Below, piece by piece: positions 27,071-35,573 of a stretch of DNA of 64,000 nt (its first letter is position 1; each line of letters begins with the position of its first letter). The position numbers and the translations under genes were made by a program. Under the pieces are notes generated by a model that did no database searches, was not told the origin of the DNA, and saw only the letters and a list, made by a program, of their open reading frames with translations. Origin of the DNA: Allobosea robiniae (GTDB lineage: Bacteria > Pseudomonadota > Alphaproteobacteria > Rhizobiales > Beijerinckiaceae); the NCBI RefSeq assembly GCF_900102525.1, contig NZ_FNBZ01000005.1, forward strand, positions 1 through 64,000, written 5' to 3'.

Positions 27071-28300
27071 CTACTGGATGACGCTGCGAAGCATCATCCA
27101 ATGATAGGATAAATTACCTATTTTGCCGTGAGCGGTCGCAGTCGGCGGGCCGACACGCAAAAGCGCTTTGTCCGGGATATGGATAAATGAGCCCGGCGGC
27201 GGCTGCGGATATTCCGACCGCCCGTGGCTGTCGGGTTTGGGCGGTGCCCATTGCGAGATCCAGGTGGCTCGCGCGTTCGTCGTCCACACCCACGGCTTCT
27301 TGCGCTCCCTCACGATCCAGCGGCTGTCAAAATCGAAGGTCTCCGCCACCAGCCCCGTACCGGCGAACAAATTCAGGAAAGCCTGCTGGAAGTAGATTCC
27401 GGAGCTGTAGCTCGCAACGCCAATCCGTTGCAGCTTGTGAGGCTGGCGAGGTCCGGTAATGGGAAGGCGCGCGGCCATCTCGCGATGCGTTGCCGTCACG
27501 ATGGCGCTCAGGGTCTCGACCGGGCGAGTGGAAAACATGTTCCAGGCGGATTCGGGATCCCTGGCGGGGTCGGGCATGAAGGGCACGATCAACAATGTCG
27601 GCCGCACTGCGGCCATCTGGGTCCCGATCGTCGGAAGATAGCGCCATATCTTGTTCCATCCGCCCGCGAAGCGAGGGTAATCGCCGACCGTGGCGACAAC
27701 GACCTTTCCTTGCGTCGGGGTCGGGTGGATGAAAATCTGTGCCTGGGTGAAATCACTGGTCAGCGGCGAGGCCGCGACCCCAACCCAATAATTGCGCCCA
27801 TCCTTCTCGATCCGAAACCGGAATGGGTAGAAGACACCGACCACAGGAACCTGCATGGCCGGCATTCCCGGGATAAACGGCGCCAGCACCATCTTCTTTT
27901 CCACGACAGGCACGGCTGCATCGGGGTTCATCTGCTCGACGAGCATGCCATGGATCAACTCCGGATTCGTGCCGCCAGGGCCGACGGGCAGCGGGCCCGA
28001 TGGCGCGCCCGCAAGCGCATCCAGCTTCCCCAGCGTCTTGCCGTTGGGATCGACAACACTGTCGACCTTCGGTATTTCGCCGGTCGGTTGCCAGCGCTGC
28101 TGAAACTGCTTGATCGCCGCGACCAAAGCGGAAGGCGGCGCATAACGCCGACCCGGCGAAGGCTTGGACCAGGCGCCGCTCTGCCCCCCATCCGACGGCC
28201 CGATCCGATCCAGCAGGTCGATAATCTTGCGCTGATCGTCAGGGGCGCTTAGCACGGCCACGCCGTTACGCCGTCCAACCGGCCCGTCCAGTGTCGTCAT
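27071..28300 (-). CDS. Unrecognised protein with PG-binding-like N-terminus and serine-hydrolase-like C-terminus
   Basis: The 409-residue protein starts at ATG 28300 and has no signal peptide. Residues 59-93 (ALVAAIKQFQQRW, then VVDPNGKTLGKL) match the compact helix and VDPxGKTL pattern of the small peptidoglycan-binding domain found in some secreted hydrolases. After a Pro/Gly linker, the C-terminal 270 residues show alternating beta/alpha character and a small-x-Ser-x-Gly nucleophile elbow, SYSSG (Ser299), after a beta-strand (QRIGVA). A later FDFD segment (323-325) and His400 in SYHWMM could complete a triad. The coding region looks less GC-rich than its neighbours, hinting at transfer. 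I cannot name a family; the lipase/esterase idea is inference. Confidence 0.6.
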   Translation of the reverse strand: MTTLDGPVGRRNGVAVLSAPDDQRKIIDLLDRIGPSDGGQSGAWSKPSPGRRYAPPSALVAAIKQFQQRWQPTGEIPKVDSVVDPNGKTLGKLDALAGAPSGPLPVGPGGTNPELIHGMLVEQMNPDAAVPVVEKKMVLAPFIPGMPAMQVPVVGVFYPFRFRIEKDGRNYWVGVAASPLTSDFTQAQIFIHPTPTQGKVVVATVGDYPRFAGGWNKIWRYLPTIGTQMAAVRPTLLIVPFMPDPARDPESAWNMFSTRPVETLSAIVTATHREMAARLPITGPRQPHKLQRIGVASYSSGIYFQQAFLNLFAGTGLVAETFDFDSRWIVRERKKPWVWTTNARATWISQWAPPKPDSHGRSEYPQPPPGSFIHIPDKALLRVGPPTATAHGKIGNLSYHWMMLRSVIQ

Positions 28301-28478
28301 CGCGTTTCCTGCCCCGTACCGGAGGCAAGCGTCCGCGGCTCCCGGCAAGATGTCGTCCTTCGTTTGGCGGACTTGCGAGACGCGCCAGCAGCTCCGGCGG
28401 CCGCCATCTCGATCGCGCGATTGAACTCTCCGTGCTTTGTCGCGTTCTCGTCTCACCGTTCAATGTGAGAGGCTTCGC

Positions 28479-28832
28479 ATGCTGCGCCTTCTGGCTCCTG
28501 CCCTGATCTCGACTGTCCTGCTGTCCGGGCCTGGATCAGCTCAGGAAGTCCCACCGAAAAGCGAGAAACCGGCAACGCCGGAGATCGCGACCTGCAAGAC
28601 GGCCGCGCTGCAGGCGCTCCATGCCAAGGAACCGGAGATCAAGGACATCTATATCGACGAGGACGCCGCCACGGTCGCGGTGTCCGAAGCGAAGATCGAA
28701 AACATTCCGGTGACGCGCATCGTCATGGCCGAGGCCTATCTGCGGACCGATCGCTCGGACAAGCCGCGCCGCTTCCTCTGCCTGCTCGGCGAGAAGAACA
28801 AGGTGCTGCTGACCTTCTTTACCGCGCGCTGA
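28479..28832 (+). CDS. Hypothetical exported protein
   Basis: The 117-residue protein starts at ATG 28479 (gtgagagg upstream) with a signal peptide (MLRLLAPALISTVLLSGPGS then AQE). The mature part of about 95 residues holds two cysteines (IATCKTAAL and FLCLLGEKN) and ends in KVLLTFFTAR. It is followed by a hairpin. The fold may be a small alpha/beta periplasmic domain. No named family recognised; coding looks real from the signal peptide and terminator. Confidence 0.72.
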   Translation: MLRLLAPALISTVLLSGPGSAQEVPPKSEKPATPEIATCKTAALQALHAKEPEIKDIYIDEDAATVAVSEAKIENIPVTRIVMAEAYLRTDRSDKPRRFLCLLGEKNKVLLTFFTAR

Positions 28833-28855
28833 GGCCTGCCGGCAGGCAAAGCGAA

Positions 28856-28874
28856 AGGGCCGCTCAACGGCCCT
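28856..28874 (+). terminator. Intrinsic terminator candidate
   Basis: Stem agggccg / cggccct with a 5-base loop, followed by gttgctctctt, 23 bases after the stop of the hypothetical exported protein. Confidence 0.65.
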
Positions 28875-28901
28875 GTTGCTCTCTTGGGAACGAACTGCCC
28901 C

Positions 28902-29147
28902 TCAGCCGCCGTCGACGACCCTGGTTGCGGGCCGGTCATGGCCATCCGCCAGCTCCTCGTGCCAGCGGCCGTTCTGATCCTGATAGACGATCCCGTCGGT
29001 ATTTCCGGCGACAGTCTGCCGGGCGGCGGCCCGGTTTGCCGCCTTCAACGCCGCATCATGCGTCGGAAAGGTCTCCGACAGCGCGCCGCCGACCTTGTAG
29101 GCCCAGCCGCCGTCATGCTCGACCACCTCGTACTTGACCATGACCAT
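28902..29147 (-). CDS. DUF2188 domain protein
   Basis: The 81-residue protein reads VKYEVVEHDGGWAYKVGG, then FPTHDAALKAANRAAARQ, then GIVYQDQNGRWHEEL, the three blocks of DUF2188, a small soluble domain of unknown role. ATG 29147 is chosen because aggagg lies 7 bases upstream; a second Met two codons later is possible. It is downstream of fabI on the same strand with a 54-base gap. Confidence 0.78.
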   Translation of the reverse strand: MVMVKYEVVEHDGGWAYKVGGALSETFPTHDAALKAANRAAARQTVAGNTDGIVYQDQNGRWHEELADGHDRPATRVVDGG

Positions 29148-29201
29148 CGCGCATCCTCCTTTCAATCGAAGGAAAACCGCGCCCCGGCCATGGGGTTCCG
29201 G

Positions 29202-30035
29202 CTAATCGCCGTTGCCGCTATCGGCCGCGCGCAGCGAATCCAGCACCGGCATCGAGGTGATGTGGTAGCCGGCATCGACATGATGGATATCGCCGGTGAC
29301 ACCTCCGGAGAGATCCGAGAGATAATAGAGCGCCGAGCCGCCAATCTCTTCAAGAGAAACCGACTTGCGCAAGGGCGAATTGGCGCGCTGCCAGGAGAGC
29401 ATCGCGCGCGCATCGGAGATACCGGCGCCGGCCAGCGTCCGCACCGGCCCGGGCGAGAGCGCGTTGACGCGGATGCCGCGCGGGCCGTAATCGCCGGCGA
29501 GATAGCGCACGCTCGCCTCAAGCGCCGCCTTGGCGACGCCCATGACGTTGTAGTTCGGCATGATCCGCGTCGAGCCGCCATAGGTCAGCGTGATCATGCT
29601 GCCGCCCCTGGGCATGCGCTCCGCTGCCCGCCGGGCGATCTCGGTGAAGGAGAAGCAGGAGATCACCATGGTTCGCGAGAAGTTCTCGCGGCTGGTGTCG
29701 GCATAGAGGCCCTTGAGCTCGTTCTTGTCGGAGAAGCCGATGGCGTGGACGATGAAGTCCAGCGTGTTGCGCTCGGGATCGCCGCCCCAGGCCTCGTCCA
29801 GCGCAGAAAAGGCGGCATCGACCGAAGCGCTGTCCTCGACATCGCAGGGCACGACCAGCTTCGAGCCGATGCTCTCCGCCAGCGGCCGGACGCGCTTGCC
29901 GAGCGCATCGCCCTGATAGGTGAAGGCGATCTCGGCACCATGGGCGTGAAGGGTGCGGGCAATGCCCCAGGCAATCGAATTCTGATTGGCGACGCCCATG
30001 ATGAGGCCGCGCTTGTTGTGCATCAGCGGGAGCAT
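29202..30035 (-). CDS. fabI: Enoyl-[acyl-carrier-protein] reductase (NADH)
   Basis: FabI does the last reduction in each fatty-acid elongation round. The 277-residue SDR protein has the FabI-type cofactor site GLIMGVANQNSIAWGIAR, and the catalytic Tyr-x6-Lys in YNVMGVAK preceded by the second Tyr in TLTYGG. Length and motifs are normal. ATG 30035 is chosen; Met at the fifth codon is possible. It ends a minus-strand set fabA, fabB, DUF3303, fabI that diverges from irr. Triclosan and isoniazid-type drugs target this family. Confidence 0.96.
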   Translation of the reverse strand: MLPLMHNKRGLIMGVANQNSIAWGIARTLHAHGAEIAFTYQGDALGKRVRPLAESIGSKLVVPCDVEDSASVDAAFSALDEAWGGDPERNTLDFIVHAIGFSDKNELKGLYADTSRENFSRTMVISCFSFTEIARRAAERMPRGGSMITLTYGGSTRIMPNYNVMGVAKAALEASVRYLAGDYGPRGIRVNALSPGPVRTLAGAGISDARAMLSWQRANSPLRKSVSLEEIGGSALYYLSDLSGGVTGDIHHVDAGYHITSMPVLDSLRAADSGNGD

Positions 30036-30159
30036 GGCAAACTCGGAAGGGGCTTCAGGAACGGGTCCGAAGGCGGGGAAACGGAGGGAAGTCGGCTGGT
30101 CGGGTGGATCGAACTCTCGGCATATCGGCACGGCCCGGTTTTTGCGGGCACGAAAACGG

Positions 30160-30432
30160 CTAGTCTGTCCTGGTGATCGCGGCAGCGGCGGCCTTCGAGG
30201 TCGAAACCGGCACGATCTCGAAACGCACGAGGTCGTTCCATTGCAGGACCCATTCCTGCAGCAGCGCAACATCGTCGCATTCCATGATCTGGAAGCAGCG
30301 GCCGAGATCGGCCGAGACCCAGCTCTCGACATAGCGCACGCCGGCCGGAGCCATCCGCCCGCTATGCTGGAAGCGGGCGTAGACGTCCTTCACGCGGGCC
30401 TGATCGAAATGCTCGATCACCATGAAGAGCAT
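30160..30432 (-). CDS. DUF3303 domain protein
   Basis: The 90-residue protein starts MLFMVIEHFD and has RFQHSGRMAPAGVRYVESWV and CFQIMECDDVALLQEWVLQW, the pattern of DUF3303, a ferredoxin-like alpha/beta fold of unknown function. It lies 8 bases after fabB and 124 before fabI, inside a fatty-acid set, so it is likely in the same transcript as fabB. No catalytic residue is known. Confidence 0.82.
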   Translation of the reverse strand: MLFMVIEHFDQARVKDVYARFQHSGRMAPAGVRYVESWVSADLGRCFQIMECDDVALLQEWVLQWNDLVRFEIVPVSTSKAAAAAITRTD

Positions 30433-30440
30433 GGCGCTTC

Positions 30441-31667
30441 TCAGGCCTCCAGGCGCTTCATCACGATGGTGGCATTGGTGCCGCCGAAACCGAAGGAATT
30501 CGAGAGCACGCAGCCCAGGCCGGCATTGTCGATGCGCTTGCGCACGATCGGCATGTCGGCGAAGGCCGGGTCGAGCTCGTCGATATGGGCGCTCTCGCAG
30601 ATGAAGTCGTTGTTGAGCATCAGGAGCGAGTAGATCGCCTCCTGCACGCCGGTGGCACCGAGCGAGTGGCCGGTCAGCGATTTCGTCGCCGAGATCGGCG
30701 GCGACTTGTCGCCGGCGCCGAAGACCTCGCGGATCGCCTCGATCTCCTTGGCGTCGCCGACCGGGGTCGAGGTGCCATGCGGATTGATGTAGTCGACCTT
30801 GGCCTTCACGCCTTCCAGCGCCATCTTCATGCAGCGCACCGCGCCTTCGCCGGACGGGGCGACCATGTCGTAGCCGTCCGAGGTCGCGCCATAGCCGACG
30901 ATCTCGCCGTAGATCTTGGCGCCGCGCGCCTTGGCGTGCTCCAGTTCCTCGAGCACGACGACACCGGCGCCGCCGGCGATGACGAAGCCGTCGCGGGCCA
31001 AATCATAGGCGCGCGAGGCGCGCGCGGGCGTTGCATTGAAGTCGGAGGACATCGCGCCCATGGCGTCGAAGAGAACGGAGAGCGTCCAGTCCAGCTCCTC
31101 GCAGCCGCCGGCGAAGATGACGTCCTGCTTGCCCCACTGGATCAATTCATAGGCATTGCCGATGCAGTGGTTCGAGGTCGCGCAGGCCGAGGAGATCGAA
31201 TAGTTGACGCCCTTGATCTTGAACCAGGTCGCCAGTGTCGCCGAAGCGGTCGAGGACATGCCCTTGGGCACGGCGAAGGGGCCGACCTTCTTCGAGGAAC
31301 CGCTCTCGCGGGCCTTGTCATAGGCGTCAATCAGGGCCCGGGTCGAGGGGCCGCCGGAACCCATGATGATGCCGGTGCGCTCGTTGCTGATCTCGGCCGT
31401 CTCCAGGCCGGCATCGGTGATCGCCTGCTCCATCGCGACCTGGTTCCAGGCCGAGCCGCCGCCATGGAAACGCATGGCGCGCCGGTCGAGCACCGTCGCG
31501 GGATCGAGCGTCGGCACGCCGGCGACCTGGCTGCGGAAGCCGTGCTCGGCGAAATCCGGAACGAAGGAAATGCCCGATTTCGCCGATTGCAGCGACGCCA
31601 GGACCTCCTGCGTGTTGTTGCCGATGGACGAGACGATGCCCATCCCGGTGACCACGACGCGTCTCAT
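30441..31667 (-). CDS. fabB: Beta-ketoacyl-[acyl-carrier-protein] synthase I
   Basis: FabB condenses malonyl-ACP with acyl-ACP and is needed, with FabA, to elongate unsaturated fatty-acid precursors. The 408-residue protein starts [18 protein letters not shown]. The Cys-His-His triad is visible: Cys in [10 protein letters not shown], His in [11 protein letters not shown], and His in [11 protein letters not shown]. It follows fabA in the same direction by 111 bases, the common alphaproteobacterial pairing. Confidence 0.96.
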   Translation of the reverse strand: MRRVVVTGMGIVSSIGNNTQEVLASLQSAKSGISFVPDFAEHGFRSQVAGVPTLDPATVLDRRAMRFHGGGSAWNQVAMEQAITDAGLETAEISNERTGIIMGSGGPSTRALIDAYDKARESGSSKKVGPFAVPKGMSSTASATLATWFKIKGVNYSISSACATSNHCIGNAYELIQWGKQDVIFAGGCEELDWTLSVLFDAMGAMSSDFNATPARASRAYDLARDGFVIAGGAGVVVLEELEHAKARGAKIYGEIVGYGATSDGYDMVAPSGEGAVRCMKMALEGVKAKVDYINPHGTSTPVGDAKEIEAIREVFGAGDKSPPISATKSLTGHSLGATGVQEAIYSLLMLNNDFICESAHIDELDPAFADMPIVRKRIDNAGLGCVLSNSFGFGGTNATIVMKRLEA

Positions 31668-31778
31668 GCTCGCTACTCCAGCTCTCAGCACGCGGCGGGC
31701 AAGCCCGGCCGCTTCTGGATTCCTATCGCGCAAATGGACCGAGCGGCAGCTGCGCGCAAGGTCGGGCTGCGTTTTTCC

Positions 31779-32291
31779 TCAGGCGGCTTCCGGCTTGAAC
31801 AGGCCGACGCGCATGTCGCTGACCGTGTAGATGCGCTTGCCGTCGGCCTCCAGCCAGCCATCGGCGATGCCGAGCACGAGCTTCGACTTGAAGACGCGCT
31901 TGAAGTCGACGCCGTAGACGACCTTCTTGACCGAGGGCAGGACCTGATCGGCGAACTTGACCTCGCCGACGCCGAGCGCCCGGCCACGGCCCGGCAGGCC
32001 GAGCCAGCCGAGGAAGAAGCCGGTGAGCTGCCAGAGCGCATCGAGCCCGAGGCAGCCCGGCATCACCGGATCGCCCTTGAAATGGCAGTCGAAGAACCAG
32101 AGATCGGGCTTGATGTCGAACTCGGCGCGGACCATGCCCTTGCCGTGCTCGCCGCCCTCTTCAGCGATCTCGACGATGCGGTCGAACATCAGCATCGGCG
32201 GCAGCGGAAGCTGCGCATTGCCCGGCCCGAACAGTTCCCCACGACCGCAGGCGAGGATCTCCTCGTAGCTGAAAGACGACTGACGCTGCAT
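31779..32291 (-). CDS. fabA: 3-hydroxydecanoyl-[acyl-carrier-protein] dehydratase/isomerase
   Basis: FabA removes water from 3-hydroxydecanoyl-ACP and isomerises the product to cis-3-decenoyl-ACP, the branch point to unsaturated fatty acids. The 170-residue protein carries the catalytic His in [15 protein letters not shown] and the Asp in [10 protein letters not shown]. Normal length. It is the first gene of fabA-fabB, divergent from irr across 285 bases that contain an 8-bp stem (caccggcc / ggccggtg at 32310-32331) in its leader. Confidence 0.97.
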   Translation of the reverse strand: MQRQSSFSYEEILACGRGELFGPGNAQLPLPPMLMFDRIVEIAEEGGEHGKGMVRAEFDIKPDLWFFDCHFKGDPVMPGCLGLDALWQLTGFFLGWLGLPGRGRALGVGEVKFADQVLPSVKKVVYGVDFKRVFKSKLVLGIADGWLEADGKRIYTVSDMRVGLFKPEAA

Positions 32292-32576
32292 TCCCGTGAG
32301 GCTCCCTCGCACCGGCCGGATGCGGCCGGTGTCTCCTGTGCCGTGCCTAACACAGCGGAAGCCGGAAACGAAAGAGCAGCGGGCGCGTCGACCCACACCG
32401 CAACGCCGAAAACCACAACGAAACGGCGCCAGATCAATGCAGCAAGGGCCGCCCACCGCCTGGAAGCCGGCGCGACGCTTGCGACGGGAAGCCCGACGCC
32501 CTACATTTCAGTTCAAATCATTCAAGAGACGGAGCCTCCAGGACATCCGTTAGACAAAAGGGCACGCGAGCACGGC

Positions 32577-33041
32577 ATGAGCGACCTGACCTCCCAGGAC
32601 CAGGGCTATGGAACGTCGGCGCGGCAGGGGTGTCCCTTTCACGATATCCGCCAGAAGCTGCGGCGCGTCGGGTTGCGCCCGACCCGCCAGCGCGTCTCGC
32701 TCGGCTGGGTGCTCTTTGCCAAGGGCCAGCGCCATGTCAGCGCCGAGATGCTGTTCGAAGAGGCGATGAAGGAGCGCATCCCGGTCTCGCTGGCGACGAT
32801 CTACAACACGCTGCGCCAGTTCACCGAGGCCGGCCTGCTGCGCGAGCTCACCCTCGACGGCGCCAAGGCCTATTTCGACACCGCCGACCATGATCACCAT
32901 CATTTCGTCGTCGACGGCGAGAACCGGGTGATCGACATCCCGGCCGACGAGATCGACGTCGCCAGCCTGCCGGTGCCGCCTGCGGGCTACGAGATCGCGC
33001 GAGTCGACGTCGTGGTGCGGCTGCGCAAGATCGACGGCTGA
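32577..33041 (+). CDS. irr: Iron response regulator Irr (Fur family)
   Basis: Irr is the heme-status regulator of Hyphomicrobiales: it represses heme synthesis and activates or represses iron genes when iron is low, and is degraded or inactivated when heme binds. The 154-residue protein carries the heme-regulatory GCPFHD at residues 18-23 (Cys19-Pro20) and a His cluster DHDHHHFVV in the dimer domain, the second heme site. The winged helix shows TRQRVSLGWVLF and PVSLATIYNTLRQF. It is divergent from fabA, an order seen in several relatives. No clear operator was identified in the 285-base gap. Confidence 0.95.
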   Translation: MSDLTSQDQGYGTSARQGCPFHDIRQKLRRVGLRPTRQRVSLGWVLFAKGQRHVSAEMLFEEAMKERIPVSLATIYNTLRQFTEAGLLRELTLDGAKAYFDTADHDHHHFVVDGENRVIDIPADEIDVASLPVPPAGYEIARVDVVVRLRKIDG

Positions 33042-33073
33042 TCGCCGCTCCGCCGCTTCCGGAGACGATATTC

Positions 33074-33844
33074 ATGCACTTCACCGATTCGCCGCTCTCG
33101 CGCCGCGCGCTTGCAGGCCTCCTGCTCGCAGCGGCCGTTCCCGCCACGCCGGCGCTCGCCGCACCGCGCGTGCTTCGGGGCACCGTCGCCTATCGCGAAC
33201 GCATGGCACTGCCGCCCGGCGCTGTCGTCGAGGTCAAGCTGCTCGACGTCTCGCTGGCCGATGCTCCCTCCCGCACGATCGCCGAGACCCGCGTTTCCGG
33301 TCGGCGCATCCCGGCGCGCTGGACCCTGCGCTTCGATTCGCGGCGGATCGAGCCCCGGCACAGCTACGCGCTGCAGGCGCGCATTCTCGACGGCGACCGG
33401 CTGCTCTTCATCACCACGGAACGGCACAGCGTTTTCACGGGCGGGCCGGACAAGACCGATATCTGGGTCCAGCGCGTCTCGGGCGATGACCGGCCGCCCG
33501 CCGCCGCCCCCTCCCCAATCGGAAGCTGGCGTCTCGCAAGCCTCGGCAGCAAGGACGTTCCCGGCTCGATCGTCACGACCCTCGCCATTGCGGCGGACGG
33601 CAAGGTGTCAGGCCGGGGCGGTTGCAACGGCTTCGGCGGCAATGCGACGCTCAAAGGCCGGACGATCCGCTTCTCGCGCATGGTTTCGACGATGATGGCC
33701 TGCGCGCCGGATACGATGGCGCAGGAGCGCGGCTTCCTCGACGGGCTTGCCAAGGTCCGCCGCTGGGATATCCATCGCGGCTCCGGCCTGCTCGCGCTGC
33801 TCGACAGCCGCGGCCGGCCGGTAATGGTGCTGACTGCGCAGTAG
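33074..33844 (+). CDS. Exported YbaY-domain plus META-domain protein
   Basis: The 256-residue protein has a twin-Arg-like signal (SRRALAGLLLAAAVPATPALA), an N-terminal YbaY-like domain of about 115 residues (LRGTVAYRERMALPPGAVVEV, then RHSYALQARILDGDRLLFIT), and a C-terminal META/HslJ-like domain (IGSWRLASLG, GRGGCNGFGGNATL, FSRMVSTMMACAPDTMAQE). Both domains occur in periplasmic or outer-membrane proteins linked to envelope stress, but none has a clear enzymatic role. It lies 32 bases after irr and may be cotranscribed. Confidence 0.85.
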   Translation: MHFTDSPLSRRALAGLLLAAAVPATPALAAPRVLRGTVAYRERMALPPGAVVEVKLLDVSLADAPSRTIAETRVSGRRIPARWTLRFDSRRIEPRHSYALQARILDGDRLLFITTERHSVFTGGPDKTDIWVQRVSGDDRPPAAAPSPIGSWRLASLGSKDVPGSIVTTLAIAADGKVSGRGGCNGFGGNATLKGRTIRFSRMVSTMMACAPDTMAQERGFLDGLAKVRRWDIHRGSGLLALLDSRGRPVMVLTAQ

Positions 33845-33859
33845 CGCAGGCGGCCAGCG

Positions 33860-34390
33860 TCAGTCGACCTTCTCGTTGGGATAGACGCCCCAGAGACGCT
33901 CCTGGCGGATAAAGCCATCGATGTTGCCGACGCTGATGCGACACCAGGCATTGACGCAGGACGAGACGCTGGTGACGACGCCCGGCTGCAGCCTGGCGAC
34001 GACGGCTGACTCCTCGTTCGCAGCGCTGCGCATCGGGAAATTCTCGTCTTTCTTCTTCGACCAGGGCGCAACGAGCGCGGTGCGGCGGCCGGAGAGCAGG
34101 CTGTGCAGCACCCAGCCCTCGGTGCCGTCGGCATCGCGCACGCGGCGCCAGGTCTCGAATTCCGCGGTGACTTCCATCGGCAGGCCGGCGCGCTGATAGA
34201 CCCAGCGCGTCCGGTGCTCCTTCGAGGGGCCTTCGCGCAGGTTCACGCGATCCGTCTTCAGGCTGACATAACGCGGCACCGGCAGCCCGGTGACGGAGCC
34301 TGCCTGCATGTCCTGAGCAGAGGCGACCGCCGGCAAGCCGAGGAGGGCGAACGTCGCCAGGGCCTGGCAGCGCATCGACGAGATTTTCAT
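33860..34390 (-). CDS. Exported SH3-domain protein
   Basis: The 176-residue protein has a signal peptide (ALATFALLGLPAVASAQ) and two SH3-type repeats: YVSLKTDRVNLREGPSKEH onward, then MRSAANEESAVVARLQPG onward, ending IDGFIRQERLWGVYPNEKVD. This DUF1058/SH3-like class is periplasmic and is thought to bind cell-wall peptides. Two cysteines (SSCVNAWC) may form a disulfide. It is convergent with the YbaY/META gene, 15 bases away. Confidence 0.83.
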   Translation of the reverse strand: MKISSMRCQALATFALLGLPAVASAQDMQAGSVTGLPVPRYVSLKTDRVNLREGPSKEHRTRWVYQRAGLPMEVTAEFETWRRVRDADGTEGWVLHSLLSGRRTALVAPWSKKKDENFPMRSAANEESAVVARLQPGVVTSVSSCVNAWCRISVGNIDGFIRQERLWGVYPNEKVD

Positions 34391-34568
34391 GCCGCCACTC
34401 TCCTTCGCGTCCGCTTACCCCCGGCGAAGGGGCAAGTTGTCATCCGCCGCGCCGCCGCCTAGACAACGATCATGGTGCCGCGCAACAATTCCCATTCCTG
34501 GGCCACCAGGGTTAATGGCGGGTTGAGGATATCAGGCCGATACGGCCAATGACGGAAGGGTGACCGCC

Positions 34569-35564
34569 ATGTCGAAGAAGAAGCCCTTGGTGGTGGTGAC
34601 GCGCAAACTGCCCGCCGTGGTCGAGACCCGGATGCGCGAACTCTTCGACGCACAGCTCAACATCGACGACAAGCCGATGTCGCAGGCCGCCCTGGTCGAG
34701 GCCGTGAAGACCGCCGACGTGCTCGTCCCGACCGTGACCGACAAGATCGACGCCGCCGTGATCGCGCAGGCCGGCGACCAGCTGCGCCTGATCGCCAACT
34801 TCGGCAACGGCGTCGACAATATCGACGTCGCCAGCGCCGTGCAGCGCGGCATCACGGTGACCAACACGCCGGGCGTCCTGACCGACGACACCGCCGACAT
34901 GACGATCGCGCTGATCCTCGCCGTCGCCCGCCGCATTGCCGAGGGCGCGCGCGTCATCCCCGATGACGACTGGGCCGGCTGGTCGCCGACCTGGATGCTC
35001 GGCCGGCGCATCACCGGCAAGCGCCTCGGCATCGTCGGCATGGGCCGCATCGGCCAGGCACTGGCGAAGCGCGCCGCCGCCTTCGGCCTCTCGATCCACT
35101 ACCATAACCGCCGCCGGGTCGATCCGCGCACGGAGGAAGCGCTCAACGCGACCTATTGGGATTCGCTCGACCAGATGCTGGCGCGGATGGACATCGTCTC
35201 GGTCAACTGCCCGCACACGCCGGCGACCTATCACCTGCTCTCGGCCCGCCGCCTCAAGCTGATGAAGCCGGACGCGATCCTGGTGAACACCGCCCGCGGC
35301 GAGGTGGTCGACGAGACCGCACTTGCCCGCATGCTGGAAGCCGGCGAGCTCGCCGGCGCCGGGCTCGACGTGTTCGAGAGCGAGCCGGCGGTCAATCCGC
35401 GCCTGCTCAGGCTCGCGCGCCAGCACAAGGTCGTGGTGCTCCCGCATATGGGCTCGGCCACGCATGAGGGCCGCGCCGACATGGGCGAGAAGGTCATCGT
35501 CAACATCAAGACCTTCATGGACGGCCACAAGCCGCCGGACCGCGTGCTGCCGAGCATGCTCTGA
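34569..35564 (+). CDS. D-2-hydroxyacid dehydrogenase (glyoxylate/hydroxypyruvate reductase type)
   Basis: The 331-residue NAD(P)-dependent enzyme starts at ATG 34569. Motifs: LIANFGNGVDNIDV, Rossmann loop GIVGMGRIGQALA, catalytic Arg in VNTARGEVVDE, Glu in FESEPAVNP, and His in LPHMGSATHEGR. The overall type fits GyaR/GhrB-like D-glycerate dehydrogenases acting on glyoxylate or hydroxypyruvate. It is followed convergently by a HAD gene, 9 bases away. Confidence 0.92.
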   Translation: MSKKKPLVVVTRKLPAVVETRMRELFDAQLNIDDKPMSQAALVEAVKTADVLVPTVTDKIDAAVIAQAGDQLRLIANFGNGVDNIDVASAVQRGITVTNTPGVLTDDTADMTIALILAVARRIAEGARVIPDDDWAGWSPTWMLGRRITGKRLGIVGMGRIGQALAKRAAAFGLSIHYHNRRRVDPRTEEALNATYWDSLDQMLARMDIVSVNCPHTPATYHLLSARRLKLMKPDAILVNTARGEVVDETALARMLEAGELAGAGLDVFESEPAVNPRLLRLARQHKVVVLPHMGSATHEGRADMGEKVIVNIKTFMDGHKPPDRVLPSML

Positions 35565-35573
35565 GGGCACGCT

